DNA of 64,000 nucleotides from Arcobacter sp. LC1 (GTDB lineage Bacteria; Campylobacterota; Campylobacteria; Campylobacterales; Arcobacteraceae): NCBI GenBank assembly GCA_021378565.1, contig JAACJU010000002.1, positions 62,001 to 126,000 of the forward strand, read 5' to 3'. Shown piece by piece: positions 1 to 9,284 of this stretch (position 1 is its first letter; each line of letters starts with the position of its first letter). The notes under the pieces were generated by a model. It saw only the letters and a program-made list of their open reading frames with translations, ran no database searches and was not told where the DNA came from. The position numbers and the translations under genes were made by a program.

Positions 1-197
1 TTATTATCCCCTTTGACTTTTATGTCAAAGCGGATAAAGTCTGTATTTTCTTTAAGTCCTAAGCTAATTATTTGCTTTTTTATCCAACTCGCAAACTCTT
101 GCTTGATTTCTAATTTTTGCCATAAGTCTCTAGCATTAATACTATTAACCTCTTTGGCACCTATTGAGTTTTTGTTTATTTTGATTAATTCTTGCAT
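1..197 (-). CDS. AntA/AntB-family antirepressor, N-terminal part (cut by window edge)
   Basis: Reading leftward from an ATG at 195-197, preceded by a good AAGGA ribosome site, the protein begins MQELIKINKNSIGAKEVNSI and continues NARDLWQKLEIKQEF, ASWIKKQI and LKENTDFI. This is the pattern of the AntA/AntB antirepressor domain of phages, where a short N-terminal domain precedes a variable C-terminal domain. The gene leaves the window at base 1, so the C-terminus is unknown. The Rha-type gene just upstream on the same strand supports a prophage or phage-remnant regulatory block. The family assignment is by motif recollection only. Confidence 0.7.
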   Translation of the reverse strand, partial: MQELIKINKNSIGAKEVNSINARDLWQKLEIKQEFASWIKKQIISLGLKENTDFIRFDIKVKGDN

Positions 198-282
198 TGC
201 TTGTCCTTTCGATATTAATTTTAGAATTGTGTACTAAGATAGCTATGAGCTTACATATTAGCACTCATACCAAATTATAATA

Positions 283-312
283 TTCCTATTGTCATTTTTT
301 TAACAATAGGAA
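283..312. terminator. 10-bp perfect hairpin between the Rha and AntA-type genes
   Basis: TTCCTATTGT (283-292) is exactly complementary to ACAATAGGAA (303-312) across a 10-nt loop. On the plus strand the stem is followed by a run of T, as in an intrinsic terminator. On the minus strand, along which the neighbouring genes are read, the tail is AT-rich but not a T run. It may end transcription from Rha or attenuate entry into the antirepressor gene. Confidence 0.45.
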
Positions 313-341
313 GTTTTTTTGAAATAAGGAAAATATTTTAT

Positions 342-986
342 TTAATAATCAGTAAAAGTTCTTGATTTTGAGTCTGGATTAACTTCAGGATATAATTTTA
401 AGAAATTATTCATCATTTTATTAGTTATTTTATAATTATGAATCATAATCTTAAAACAATCGTTTAAGTCTTGTTCTTGTCTTTGAACACTTGCGATAAA
501 TTCTAAAAGGTCATTTCTGCCATAAACTTTAAAATCTAGCACACATTTGTTAGGTATTTGTTTTTGTTTATTTTCTAAAAGTTTAATATCATTTAAAAGC
601 TTATTGATATATTTTTTATAAGAATAATTTGCTCTTGTCAGTCCTCCAACTCTTCCTTGAAGACCTTTGCTATTTTTTAAACTATGAAACTCTTTGACCA
701 ATAAGACTTTAAATTTAACTACCTTAGAACTATTTTTTAATAGTGTCATTAAAAAAATTGCTTGTGATTCATTTAAGAGTGCTACTGTTTTAGGTTTGTT
801 TTTTCTGCCTAGTGCGTCCGTTGCCGATTTTAAATCGGTGACGTTAAGTTCCCCAAATTCTTCAAGCTCATTAGAAAATTTAGTTATTAAATCTCTAATG
901 CTTTTATATTGATTGTTTGTATTATCTGCTATTGTTATAGCTGAAACTGTTGGTTTGTTGTTTTGTATTGTGATAAGCTGTTGCAT
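342..986 (-). CDS. Rha-family phage regulatory protein
   Basis: The 214-residue protein starts MQQLITIQNNKPTVSAITIA and has a Rha-like N-terminal domain up to about residue 105, including NNQYKSIRDLI, FGELNVTD, a 'LLNESQAIFLMTLLKNS' block and VVKFKVLLVKEF. Rha proteins are phage or plasmid regulators that often pair a conserved N-terminal domain with a variable C-terminal one. Here residues 110-214 are lysine/asparagine-rich, partly coiled-coil-like, and not recognised. It lies between a Cro-like HTH gene and an AntA-type gene on the same strand, which fits a prophage control region. No structural phage genes are in this window. Confidence 0.8.
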   Translation of the reverse strand: MQQLITIQNNKPTVSAITIADNTNNQYKSIRDLITKFSNELEEFGELNVTDLKSATDALGRKNKPKTVALLNESQAIFLMTLLKNSSKVVKFKVLLVKEFHSLKNSKGLQGRVGGLTRANYSYKKYINKLLNDIKLLENKQKQIPNKCVLDFKVYGRNDLLEFIASVQRQEQDLNDCFKIMIHNYKITNKMMNNFLKLYPEVNPDSKSRTFTDY

Positions 987-1108
987 ATTATATCTCCTAA
1001 AGTAGTTTAAAACTACAAAATTTTAGGAATTATATATTATTTTTTTACATTTGTCAAGTAGTAATGTAATTATATTTTATATATTAGTAGTAAATATGTA
1101 GTTTAAGT

Positions 1109-1342
1109 TTACTTTTTAGCTTCATCTATAAGAGAAAATGCTTTTTTAAATTTATTTAGTTTATATTCATTTGATTTACTTTTTAGTAAATGTTTTATAA
1201 AGTTTTTTCCTATATCAGAGATATTACCCTTAGAAGACCAACTTCTAACCGTAACATCATTTACGCCCATAATGCTCGCTAACTCTGCTTGAGTAATATT
1301 TAACTCTTTGCAAGCTTCTTTTACTATATTTTTATCTTCCAT
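1109..1342 (-). CDS. Small Cro/C1-like helix-turn-helix regulator
   Basis: This is a 77-residue basic protein. Residues 7-40 (VKEACKELNITQAELASIMG, then VNDVTVRSWSSKG) form a classic helix-turn-helix of the XRE/Cro type, with the usual Q-A-E-L-A helix and the VTVRSW recognition helix. The ATG is preceded by AAAGGA. It heads the minus-strand group HTH, Rha, antirepressor and may be the local repressor. Its operator was not identified. Confidence 0.75.
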   Translation of the reverse strand: MEDKNIVKEACKELNITQAELASIMGVNDVTVRSWSSKGNISDIGKNFIKHLLKSKSNEYKLNKFKKAFSLIDEAKK

Positions 1343-1706
1343 ATTTATCCTTTAAAGTTTTATTTTATCTAAATTGTTAAAAGTATTTACTTAGTTAATA
1401 TATCTATTTGTGAGCTTGGGTGTGCAGTTTTTGTGTATAAAATCTTACACACTTTAGGGTATTTTCTATTTATTGGTTAAAAATTAATTTGTAAGAAGTG
1501 CGATTTATAGGGCTTTTTTGTTAATTTGTGTACTATTTTAATTGTATCGATTTAATGTTTAAATAAAAAATCTATATAAATTTGATATCAAGAGATTTTT
1601 TTTGCTCATTTCGAATATTTCTAAGATTTTGATTTTTGATTTTTTTGTTAGTTTTTTTAATGAAATAATTTATTAAATATTTGCTATCAATATGAAAACA
1701 TAAAGC
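1343..1706. other. Gene-free 364-bp AT-rich spacer
   Basis: No convincing coding sequence. On the minus strand a TAAAAT hexamer in the GATAAAATAAAAC stretch just upstream of the HTH gene could be its -10 box. The rest is A/T runs separating the phage-type regulators from the PBP1A gene. No tRNA, attachment-site repeat or strong hairpin was seen. Confidence 0.5.
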
Positions 1707-3650
1707 CTAAAAAATAAGCTTCATATTTTCTTTTTTTCCAATTTTTGTCTTTGGTAGGGGAGAAATATTTGTGTAATATTCTTTTTTTCCGTTTACAAAA
1801 CTTGACTTGACGCTTTTTGGAATACTAAAGCGCCTTTTTAGTTCAGGATGTAGTTTTAAATACCTAGTGTAGAAGTATTTAAATACAGCTCCAGAACTTC
1901 GCCCACCCGTTTCAGTTTTTCGCATAGGAGTATCATCATCATTTCCAAACCAAATCACACTTTCCATAGTGGGTGTGTAGGCACAAAACCAAGCATCTTT
2001 ATTTTCATTTGTTGTTCCTGATTTTCCTGCACTTTGTAAGCCTCTTACTCTTGAGAGTCTTCCTGTACCATTTGTAACAACATTTTCTAAGATTGAGGTT
2101 ATCAAATATGCTTGTCCTTTTGAAGTGATATATCTATCTTTTGTTCCCATATGCATAACTTGCCCATAGCGATTGACTATTTTTTTGATTATATAAGGCT
2201 CAACTTCGACTCCTTTGTTTGAAAAAATAGTGTACATTTGAGTCATTTTTAAAGGTGAGATTGAAAAACTTCCAAGGGTCATCGTTAAGTCATAAGGTAT
2301 ATTATCAAAGCCAAAGAATTTTAGTTTATTATAAACTATATCAATACCAATATCACTTACTAGATTTATCGCAGCTAAGTTTCTTGAGTAAGTTAATGCG
2401 TTTCTTAAACTCATTATTCCTTTAAAGTTTTTTTCAAAGTTTTGAGGCTCCCATGTTTTGTTTTCATCATCTGTGTTGTAATGATAAATTCTTGGTAAGT
2501 CCATTAAGCTTGTAGCAGTCGAATAGCCAAGATTAAGTGCTACTTGATAGATAAAAGGTTTAGCTGTACTTCCTGGTTGCCTCTCACTTTGATAGGCTCT
2601 ATTAAAAGAAGATTTCGCATAATCAACTCCTCCAACTAAGGATAAGATTTCTCCTGTATGATTTTTGATTGTTACCATTGCTCCGTTTAGTGTTTTTGTC
2701 ATGCTTTGATTGTCATCAACATTTTTATCTCTTGCTTTTATCCTATTATAACCATACTCTAAACTTTTTCTAGCTAGTTTTTGTGCATTTAAATCAATAC
2801 TAAGATAAATATCATAGCCACCTTTTTTGACATCATCTACATTTCCTTTTAGTTTTGCTATAGCAAAATCAACAGCGTAAGGTGCTTTATTTAAAGCTAG
2901 CGTTTGATTGTAAACTACTGGTACTTCTTGCAAAGATTTTATATATTCTTCTTTGCTAATCCAGCCTAGTTTGTACATTCTTGCTATTACTTGGTTTCCT
3001 CTTGTTAGAGAAAATTTTAGATTTCTTGTGGGATCATAGAAACTAGGCGCTCTAGGAAGCCCTACAAGCATAGCGATTTCTTTTAAAGATAATTGACTTA
3101 ATTCTTTTTTGAAGTATCCTAAAGAAGCTGTTCTTATGCCGTAATATCCATGTCCAAAATAAACTTGGTTTAAGTACCTTTCTAAAATCTGCTCTTTACT
3201 TAAGACCGTTTCTAACCTTAGCGATAAAAGCACTTCTTTTATTTTTCGCATTAGTTTTTTATCTCTTGTTAAGGCCATAGTTTTTACAAGTTGTTGCGTA
3301 AGAGTACTTGCACCTTCAACCATTTTGCCATGCCTTATATCTTTTATAATAGCTCTAAATATTGCATCAACATTTATTCCATGGTGTTCAAAAAAAGTTG
3401 TATCTTCTATGGCTATCAAAGCTTCAATAACTCTTGGAGGAATATCATCATATTTTACATAAATTCTATCTTGTTTAGAAAAAATATTTGCTACTAATTT
3501 GCCATTTCTATCAAAAAATCTAGTAGTTAAAAGTGGCTTATAATTAACAATTTTATCTATATCAAAACGAATATTAGCATAGACATAAATTAAAAAAACT
3601 AAAACAAAAATAATAACTATCGTCACAATACTTAAAAAAACTTTATACAT
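1707..3650 (-). CDS. pbpA: Class A penicillin-binding protein 1A (glycosyltransferase/transpeptidase)
   Basis: This 647-residue bifunctional peptidoglycan synthase has one N-terminal membrane anchor (about residues 4-26), so the catalytic part is periplasmic. The GT51 glycosyltransferase domain shows the catalytic EDTTFFEHHG (E82), the STLTQQLVK block and RKIKEVLLSLRLE. The transpeptidase domain has the active-site SxxK motif STAK at 361-364, SRN at 422-424 and KSGT at 543-546. All key residues are present and the length is normal. Its start codon overlaps the stop of the upstream ABC ATPase gene by one base, so the two are probably co-transcribed. Confidence 0.95.
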   Translation of the reverse strand: MYKVFLSIVTIVIIFVLVFLIYVYANIRFDIDKIVNYKPLLTTRFFDRNGKLVANIFSKQDRIYVKYDDIPPRVIEALIAIEDTTFFEHHGINVDAIFRAIIKDIRHGKMVEGASTLTQQLVKTMALTRDKKLMRKIKEVLLSLRLETVLSKEQILERYLNQVYFGHGYYGIRTASLGYFKKELSQLSLKEIAMLVGLPRAPSFYDPTRNLKFSLTRGNQVIARMYKLGWISKEEYIKSLQEVPVVYNQTLALNKAPYAVDFAIAKLKGNVDDVKKGGYDIYLSIDLNAQKLARKSLEYGYNRIKARDKNVDDNQSMTKTLNGAMVTIKNHTGEILSLVGGVDYAKSSFNRAYQSERQPGSTAKPFIYQVALNLGYSTATSLMDLPRIYHYNTDDENKTWEPQNFEKNFKGIMSLRNALTYSRNLAAINLVSDIGIDIVYNKLKFFGFDNIPYDLTMTLGSFSISPLKMTQMYTIFSNKGVEVEPYIIKKIVNRYGQVMHMGTKDRYITSKGQAYLITSILENVVTNGTGRLSRVRGLQSAGKSGTTNENKDAWFCAYTPTMESVIWFGNDDDTPMRKTETGGRSSGAVFKYFYTRYLKLHPELKRRFSIPKSVKSSFVNGKKEYYTNISPLPKTKIGKKENMKLIF

Positions 3651-4354
3651 TATATTCTAAAACTCCTCTTCTGAAAACTGGCTTCTAATAAAGCTTTTGT
3701 GTACTCTTTGCAAGGCGCACTTAAAAGTTTTTTTGTTTTACCTTGCTCTATTATTTTGCCATCTTTTAAAATTAAAATATACTCACATAAATTTTTTATA
3801 CTAAAAATATCATGAGTTACAAAAATCAAATTTATATTAAGAGTATGGTGGATTTTATGAATTAGCCCTATTGTTTCATTTTTTGTATTTTTATCAAGCG
3901 CAGTTGTTGGCTCATCCAAAAGAAGCAATTTTGGCTCATGGCAAAGTGCTATTGCTAAAACGACTCTTTGAATCTGCCCGCCACTTAAAAAAGCTGGATA
4001 TTTTTCTAAAACTTTTTCATCTAAGCCTACAAGATTTAATGCTCTTGTTTTTTCTCTTTTTGTGCAAAAAAATTGATTTTTTATTTTAGTTAATGGAGAT
4101 AAAGAGCTAAAAGGATTTTGAGGAACAAATCCTATGTCTTTTTTTTCTAAAATCATATTTGTTTCAAGTTCTGCTTTTAAATTGCTAGGCAATAAACCAA
4201 GTAAGGCTTTTATGGTAAGTGATTTTCCACTTCCACTTTGTCCTACTAAAGCTAGAGAACTTGGGCAAGTAAAATTAATATCAACTAAGCATTTTTTATC
4301 ATCTGCTATTTTAGCATTTGATATTTTTAGTTTATTTATTTTTAAAGTCTGCAT
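3650..4354 (-). CDS. ABC transporter ATP-binding protein (peptide/nickel-type), single subunit
   Basis: The 234-residue ATPase has Walker A GQSGSGKS (38-45), a Q-loop in GFVPQNPF, signature LSGGQ (123-127), Walker B LLLLDEPT (143-150) and the H-loop FVTHD (about 178-182). The ending (KKLLSAPCKEYTKALLEAS) is typical of DppD/OppD/NikD-like subunits of peptide or nickel importers. No permease or binding-protein gene lies beside it, so it is an orphan subunit here and its substrate cannot be stated. It sits between gpmI and the PBP1A gene with one-base junctions on both sides. Confidence 0.88.
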   Translation of the reverse strand: MQTLKINKLKISNAKIADDKKCLVDINFTCPSSLALVGQSGSGKSLTIKALLGLLPSNLKAELETNMILEKKDIGFVPQNPFSSLSPLTKIKNQFFCTKREKTRALNLVGLDEKVLEKYPAFLSGGQIQRVVLAIALCHEPKLLLLDEPTTALDKNTKNETIGLIHKIHHTLNINLIFVTHDIFSIKNLCEYILILKDGKIIEQGKTKKLLSAPCKEYTKALLEASFQKRSFRI

Positions 4355-5848
4355 CTAAAAAAGTGCTTCATCCATTTGCGTTGGTTTTTCTATATCCATT
4401 AGTTTTAAAACGCTTGCCGCAATATTATTTAATCCGCCTGCTTTTATGCTTTTAACTCCATCAGCTAAAACCCAGCAGTATACATCTCCGACAGTATGGC
4501 TTGTTAGTATTTTTCCATTTTTATCTATCATTTGTTCGCAGTTTCCATGGTCGCTTGTTAGGATAAAATTATAATCTTCTTGCTTAGCTTTTTTTATGAT
4601 TTTTCCTAGTTGCTCATCAATAGTTTCAACAGCTTTTATACTAGCTTCTAGTTTTCCAGTATGACCTACCATATCTCCATTTGCAAAGTTTACAACTATA
4701 AAATCATAATTTTTATCAAGTGCAGATAATACACTTTGCCCAACTTTTTCGGCACTCATTTGAGGCATTAAATCATAAGTCGCTACTTTTGGCGAAGGAA
4801 TCAAACATCTATCTTCATTTAAAACAGGCTCTTCAACCCCACCATTGAAAAAAAATGTAACATGAGCATATTTTTCAGTTTCAGCTGTGTGGTATTGTTT
4901 TAGTCCTTTGCTTGCTATAACTTCAGCTAGAGTATTTTCAGGTTTTTTCTTTGTAAATAAAACATCAATATTTAACTTTTTATCATATTGCGTCATGCTT
5001 GTTAGATTTATTTTTGTTTTATTTTGGGCAAAATGATTGAAATCTTTTGATATTAAAGCGTGACTTAGCTCTCTTGCTCTATCACTTCTAAAGTTGCAAT
5101 AAATTACTCCATCATTTGGCATAAAACCATCATAATCTCCAAAAGCACTAGGAACAATAAATTCATCATAAATATTATGCTTGTAATTTTGCTCTAAATA
5201 TTGCTTAAAGCTAGACTCTGTTTTTGGCAAAGCAGAGCTTATCGCGTCATAGGCTTGCTTGATTCTTTCCCAACGATTGTCTCTATCCATTGCGTAATAT
5301 CTTCCGCTAATACTTGCAATTTGGATATTTTCATTTGTGATTTTTTCTATTTGCTCCAAATAATCCATAGCACTATCAAAGCTTACATCTCTACCATCAG
5401 TTATAAGATGTAAAAATACTTTTTTTTGCCTTGCTTTGCAGATTTGACTTGCCTCGCAGATTTTTGCAAGTGCGATAAGGTGCTCTATATGCCCATGCAC
5501 TCCACCATCACTGGCTATTCCTATTAGGTGCATATTATTTGAGTTATTTATAGTTTTGTTTAAAATCTTATTATCTTTTAAAGTATCATCTTTAACAGCC
5601 TTATTGATTTTGACCAAATCTTGATATAAGATTCTGCCACTTCCTATACACATATGTCCAACTTCGCTATTTCCCATTTGATTTTTTGGTAAGCCAACAT
5701 ATTCGCCGTAAGTGTGCAACAAACTATAAGGTGCATTTTTAAATAAGTAATCATAGTTAGGTTTTTTAGCCATTTCAAAGGCATTATTTTCTTTATTTTC
5801 TTTATAACCTATACCATCTGTTATAATTAATATAGTCTTTTTGTTCAT
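4355..5848 (-). CDS. gpmI: 2,3-bisphosphoglycerate-independent phosphoglycerate mutase
   Basis: Interconverts 3- and 2-phosphoglycerate in glycolysis and gluconeogenesis. The chosen start (MNKKTILIITDGIGYKENKE) has an AAAGG site 7 nt upstream; an ATG seven codons earlier has no better site. The di-metal alkaline-phosphatase fold is evident from ITDGIG at the N-terminus, the catalytic serine motif MGNSEVGH, SGRYYAMDRDNRW, NFANGDMVGHTG and TSDHGNCE. Length (497 residues) is normal. It is divergent from mraY with about 65 bp between starts. Confidence 0.95.
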   Translation of the reverse strand: MNKKTILIITDGIGYKENKENNAFEMAKKPNYDYLFKNAPYSLLHTYGEYVGLPKNQMGNSEVGHMCIGSGRILYQDLVKINKAVKDDTLKDNKILNKTINNSNNMHLIGIASDGGVHGHIEHLIALAKICEASQICKARQKKVFLHLITDGRDVSFDSAMDYLEQIEKITNENIQIASISGRYYAMDRDNRWERIKQAYDAISSALPKTESSFKQYLEQNYKHNIYDEFIVPSAFGDYDGFMPNDGVIYCNFRSDRARELSHALISKDFNHFAQNKTKINLTSMTQYDKKLNIDVLFTKKKPENTLAEVIASKGLKQYHTAETEKYAHVTFFFNGGVEEPVLNEDRCLIPSPKVATYDLMPQMSAEKVGQSVLSALDKNYDFIVVNFANGDMVGHTGKLEASIKAVETIDEQLGKIIKKAKQEDYNFILTSDHGNCEQMIDKNGKILTSHTVGDVYCWVLADGVKSIKAGGLNNIAASVLKLMDIEKPTQMDEALF

Positions 5849-5914
5849 TTTTAAACCTTTTGAAAACAATTGTATAGTACAATAGCAAAATTATATCTAA
5901 TTTAAGGTTTAAAT

Positions 5915-6976
5915 TTGTTTTATTGGTTTTATAGTTACTTACATATTAATTTATTTTCTTATATTTCAGTTCGTGCGGCTCTTGCATTTGTTATCTCTTT
6001 TTTGCTTTGTGTTTATCTTATGCCAAAGTTTATTAAATGGGCAAAAAATAAAAAAGTCTCTCAACCAATTTATGAACTAGCCCCAAGTACACATCTTTTG
6101 AAAAAAGGAATTCCTAGTATGGGTGGCGTGGTATTTGTATTTTCTGCACTTATCGCTTCACTTTTGAGCGTGAAATGGAATAATTTTTATGTTTACGGAG
6201 CTTTGCTAGTTATCATAACATTTACTCTTATAGGTTTAAAAGATGATTTATCAAAAATTATACATAAAAAAAACACAGCAGGACTAAGTCCAAGAGCTAA
6301 GCTGATTTTGCAGATTTTAGCAGGCTTAGCAGTTTCGTGTCTTTTGTATTTTTATGGACATTCGACTACTTTGTTTGTGCCTTTTGATAAACATCCTTTG
6401 ATAAATATGCATTTTTTTGCACTCTTACTTTGGATTTTGGTAATTGTCGCAAGTTCAAATGCACTAAATCTAACTGATGGGCTTGATGGGCTCGCTACTG
6501 TGCCTTCAATCATGTCTTTTTTTACTCTTTCAGTTTTAGTTTATGTTACAAGTAATAGCACTTTGGGTGATTATCTTTTGCTTCCACATATTGTTGAAGT
6601 TGGGGAAGTGGCAATAATAGGCGCGGCATTTATAGGCTCTTTACTTGCTTTTCTTTGGTATAACTGCTATCCCGCTGAGGTTTTTATGGGTGATTCTGGC
6701 TCTTTGCCTTTAGGCGCTTTTATGGGCTACTTAGCGATTATTTCAAAAAATGAAATTTTGCTTATCTTGATAGGTTTTATTTTTGTGCTTGAAACAATGT
6801 CTGTTATTCTCCAAGTTGGCTCTTTTAAACTAAGAAAAAAAAGAGTATTTCTTATGGCGCCTATTCATCATCATTTTGAAAAAAAAGGCTGGAAAGAAAA
6901 TAAAGTCATTATAAGATTTTGGATTATTGCTTTTATGTCAAATCTTGCTGCTTTGATTACTTTAAAACTAAGATAA
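5915..6976 (+). CDS. mraY: Phospho-N-acetylmuramoyl-pentapeptide transferase MraY
   Basis: Polytopic inner-membrane enzyme that makes lipid I from UDP-MurNAc-pentapeptide and undecaprenyl phosphate. The 353-residue protein has about ten hydrophobic segments. It shows GIPSMGGVVF, the catalytic loop LKDDLSK with DD, NALNLTDGLDGLA, VFMGDSGSLPLGAF and the C-terminal MAPIHHHFEKKGW. The start is TTG, with AAGG at 5904-5907. murD follows after 9 bp, as in the mraY-murD pair of related bacteria. Confidence 0.96.
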   Translation: MFYWFYSYLHINLFSYISVRAALAFVISFLLCVYLMPKFIKWAKNKKVSQPIYELAPSTHLLKKGIPSMGGVVFVFSALIASLLSVKWNNFYVYGALLVIITFTLIGLKDDLSKIIHKKNTAGLSPRAKLILQILAGLAVSCLLYFYGHSTTLFVPFDKHPLINMHFFALLLWILVIVASSNALNLTDGLDGLATVPSIMSFFTLSVLVYVTSNSTLGDYLLLPHIVEVGEVAIIGAAFIGSLLAFLWYNCYPAEVFMGDSGSLPLGAFMGYLAIISKNEILLILIGFIFVLETMSVILQVGSFKLRKKRVFLMAPIHHHFEKKGWKENKVIIRFWIIAFMSNLAALITLKLR

Positions 6977-6985
6977 GATTAGTTT

Positions 6986-8155
6986 TTGTTAAGAGTTTTA
7001 GGAAAAGGCAAAACTGCAAAAGCTATAAAAGCTTTGCAGAGCATTTTAAAAGAAGAAGTTTGCCTTTATGATGAAGATGATTTTACTCAAAAATATGATA
7101 AAAACTCAAATGATTTTACGATAGTAAGCCCTGGAATTCCTCCTAATAATTTTATGGTTAAGGCTTCAAAAAATATTATAAGTGATTGCGATTACTTTTG
7201 CAAAAATGCCCCTTTGAATATTTGGGTAAGTGGAACAAATGGAAAAACAACTACGGTGCAAATGTGTGAAAAACTTTTTTTATCTCGTGGCGTGGAAGTT
7301 GGAGGCAATATAGGAACGCCACTAGCAAGTATGGATAAAAATGCTAAATTTTGGGTATTAGAGCTTAGCTCTTTTACTCTGCATTATACAAAAACCGCAA
7401 GTCCAAGTATTTATATTTTACTTCCGATAAGTGAAGACCATATTTCTTGGCATGGAAGTTTTGAAGCTTATGAGAAAGCAAAATTATCCCCACTTGATAA
7501 GATGAAGCAGGGTGACACTGTTATCTTGCCTAGTAAGTATTTATCTTATCCAACAAGTGCTTTAAAAATACCTTATGAAAATAGCGATAGTTTGTGTGAG
7601 TATTTTAAAATTGATAAAAAAAAGGTGCATTTTCCTGAGCCATTTTTACTTGATGCTCTTTTGGTTTTAAGCTTAGAAAAAATCCTTTTCAATACCTTGT
7701 TTTACGATAAAATAAATGCTTTTAAACTAGCTCCACATAGAATGGAAAAGCTAAAAGATAAACTAGGGCGAACTTGGATAAATGACAGCAAGGCTACAAA
7801 TGTTTGTGCTACTATTGAAGCATTAAAGCCTTTAAAAAATGAAAATATTTATCTTATTTTGGGTGGCGATGATAAAGGAGCTGATTTAAATCCTTTGTTT
7901 GAGCTTTTAAAAAATTATAAAGTAGAGATTTTTTCCATAGGCACAAATACAAAAAAGCTTTTTAATATGGCAAAAGATTTTAAGATAAAATGTGAAGAAT
8001 GTTTTCTGCTAAAAAATGCACTAGAAAAAATAAATCAAAAACACAATACTTCAAGTTTAGCAATCTTAAGCCCCGCAGCTTCAAGCCTTGACCAATTCAG
8101 TTCTTTTGGAAAAAGAGGAGATGATTTTAAGGAGTTTGTTGGGGCTTTAAAATAA
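6986..8155 (+). CDS. murD: UDP-N-acetylmuramoylalanine-D-glutamate ligase MurD
   Basis: Cytoplasmic Mur ligase that adds D-glutamate to UDP-MurNAc-L-Ala. It begins at TTG with LRVLGKGKTAKAIKAL. The ATP-binding loop is WVSGTNGKTTTVQMC. Further family marks are WVLELSSFTLHY, SEDHISWHGS, PHRMEKLKDKLGRTWINDSK and LILGGDDKGADL. The C-terminus LSPAASSLDQFSSFGKRGDD is the conserved MurD ending. Length (389 residues) is slightly below the E. coli enzyme, as is usual in this phylum. A diverged copy of its last 58 bases occurs again at 11273-11330. Confidence 0.95.
   Translation: MLRVLGKGKTAKAIKALQSILKEEVCLYDEDDFTQKYDKNSNDFTIVSPGIPPNNFMVKASKNIISDCDYFCKNAPLNIWVSGTNGKTTTVQMCEKLFLSRGVEVGGNIGTPLASMDKNAKFWVLELSSFTLHYTKTASPSIYILLPISEDHISWHGSFEAYEKAKLSPLDKMKQGDTVILPSKYLSYPTSALKIPYENSDSLCEYFKIDKKKVHFPEPFLLDALLVLSLEKILFNTLFYDKINAFKLAPHRMEKLKDKLGRTWINDSKATNVCATIEALKPLKNENIYLILGGDDKGADLNPLFELLKNYKVEIFSIGTNTKKLFNMAKDFKIKCEECFLLKNALEKINQKHNTSSLAILSPAASSLDQFSSFGKRGDDFKEFVGALK
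8096..8153 (+). repeat. murD 3'-end direct repeat, copy 1 (inside murD)
   Basis: These 58 bases encode the MurD ending FSSFGKRGDDFKEFVGALK. They match 11273-11330 at 48 of 58 positions without gaps, in the same orientation. The two copies bracket four minus-strand surface-protein genes. Confidence 0.85.
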
Positions 8156-8174
8156 TCATATTTATAGTATTTTT

Positions 8175-8630
8175 TTAATATCCATCTTGCGGAAGAATAT
8201 GGTTTGTACCTTGTATTTCTTCGGAGCATTCTTGCTCACTAACTAATTTTAAAATAGGATTTATTCCCAATAATCCTTCATCTAGTATAGCTCTTATGCA
8301 ATAGATTTTATTTTTATGAAGATTAATGCTTAAAGTAAATCTATCTGAAGTTTGTGCAAAAAATACCCTTTTTCCCACAGGAAATATTTTGTATAAAAAG
8401 CCTCCATTAACTATGTCTCCTAAAAGAAATTCTTGACCTTTATCCTTGTAAAAAACATTGTACGAAAAACCAGCAGCCATGAGTGCTGGAGGTCTATAAA
8501 TATATACTATTGCCTTATTTGAAGAAGGCTTAATGAAACTATTAAATGGTTTACCTCTAGCACTACAAGAGCAAAAACTAATAATAAATATTAGACTCAA
8601 GGTGCTAAGTGCAAGATTTTTCATTTTCAT
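8175..8630 (-). CDS. Small lipoprotein, DUF2846-like
   Basis: The 151-residue protein has a lipoprotein-type signal peptide (KNLALSTLSLIFIISF then CSC, with the second Cys preceded by Ser as the likely lipidated residue). After it comes 'NKAIVYIYRPPALMAAGFSY', the pattern of the DUF2846 family of proteobacterial lipoproteins. Predicted to be anchored in an envelope membrane; function unknown. The ATG at 8630 sits 5 nt after AAAGGA. The gene ends 19 bp from murD's stop, convergent with it, and may be co-transcribed with the upstream barrel gene. Confidence 0.65.
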   Translation of the reverse strand: MKMKNLALSTLSLIFIISFCSCSARGKPFNSFIKPSSNKAIVYIYRPPALMAAGFSYNVFYKDKGQEFLLGDIVNGGFLYKIFPVGKRVFFAQTSDRFTLSINLHKNKIYCIRAILDEGLLGINPILKLVSEQECSEEIQGTNHILPQDGY

Positions 8631-8647
8631 TTTAATCCTTTTTTGTC

Positions 8648-9256
8648 TTAAAATTTATAATTTAATGAAAATTGATAACCTAAATTTACTAGTGTTATAT
8701 CTGCATCTATAGAAGGAGAAGATGAACCATAACCAGAAGCTACTTTAAAAACTAAATCTGTAAAAATATTTTTTGTAACAAAATAATCAAAACCAACTTG
8801 AGCCAATAAATTAACATAAGTCAATTTCACTTCACTTGAACTCATAGTATCTAAACTTAAACCTGCTCCTAAAAGAGGTTGGAACGAAGAATGCCCCCTA
8901 AACATATAGTCATACATAAGTCCATAGGTTCTCATGTTTTCTTTATTATAGTATGAATAATATCCTGTTAGTTTATATACTCTATTTGTGTAGCGTGATT
9001 TTATAATAACTCCACCTAGTAAGGATTTTTGAGATAGGCTTTCTTTGACAGTAAGTGGATAGTATCCAGGCTCTTTAAGTTCTTCTGTAAGGTTATTTGC
9101 ACCGAATCCAAGCCCAATAAAAGGGAAAATTGTTTTTGGTTTTTTGTATGTCTTCTGTTTTTTTCCACCATTACTGTAATTCTTATTCGTTTGTTGATTT
9201 GTTTGAGCAAAAGAAATGCCAACTAATAATATGAGCGATAAAACAATTTTTTTCAT
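8648..9256 (-). CDS. Outer-membrane beta-barrel protein (opacity-type), poly-G promoter
   Basis: The 202-residue protein has a clear Sec signal peptide (MKKIVLSLILLVGISFAQTN, cleavage likely after SFA). A glycine-rich segment (FPFIGLGFGANNL) and alternating hydrophobic/polar strands follow. It ends LGYQFSLNYKF with a terminal aromatic, the signature of a barrel inserted by BamA. It resembles the next gene (9474-10001) in order of motifs: FPFIG, LGG.I.K, KLT..YS..NK, ..D..F., G.GL..M, FDY, KN.FTD.V, SLNYKF. A G9 tract abuts its putative -10 box, so expression may be phase-variable. Role unknown. Confidence 0.75.
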   Translation of the reverse strand: MKKIVLSLILLVGISFAQTNQQTNKNYSNGGKKQKTYKKPKTIFPFIGLGFGANNLTEELKEPGYYPLTVKESLSQKSLLGGVIIKSRYTNRVYKLTGYYSYYNKENMRTYGLMYDYMFRGHSSFQPLLGAGLSLDTMSSSEVKLTYVNLLAQVGFDYFVTKNIFTDLVFKVASGYGSSSPSIDADITLVNLGYQFSLNYKF

Positions 9257-9284
9257 TTTTTTCCTTATTTTTCAATATGGACTA

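Noticed and set aside
13-237. Plus-strand frame of 74 codons at the left end
   Set aside because: The minus strand encodes a recognisable antirepressor with a good ribosome site; the plus frame has neither.
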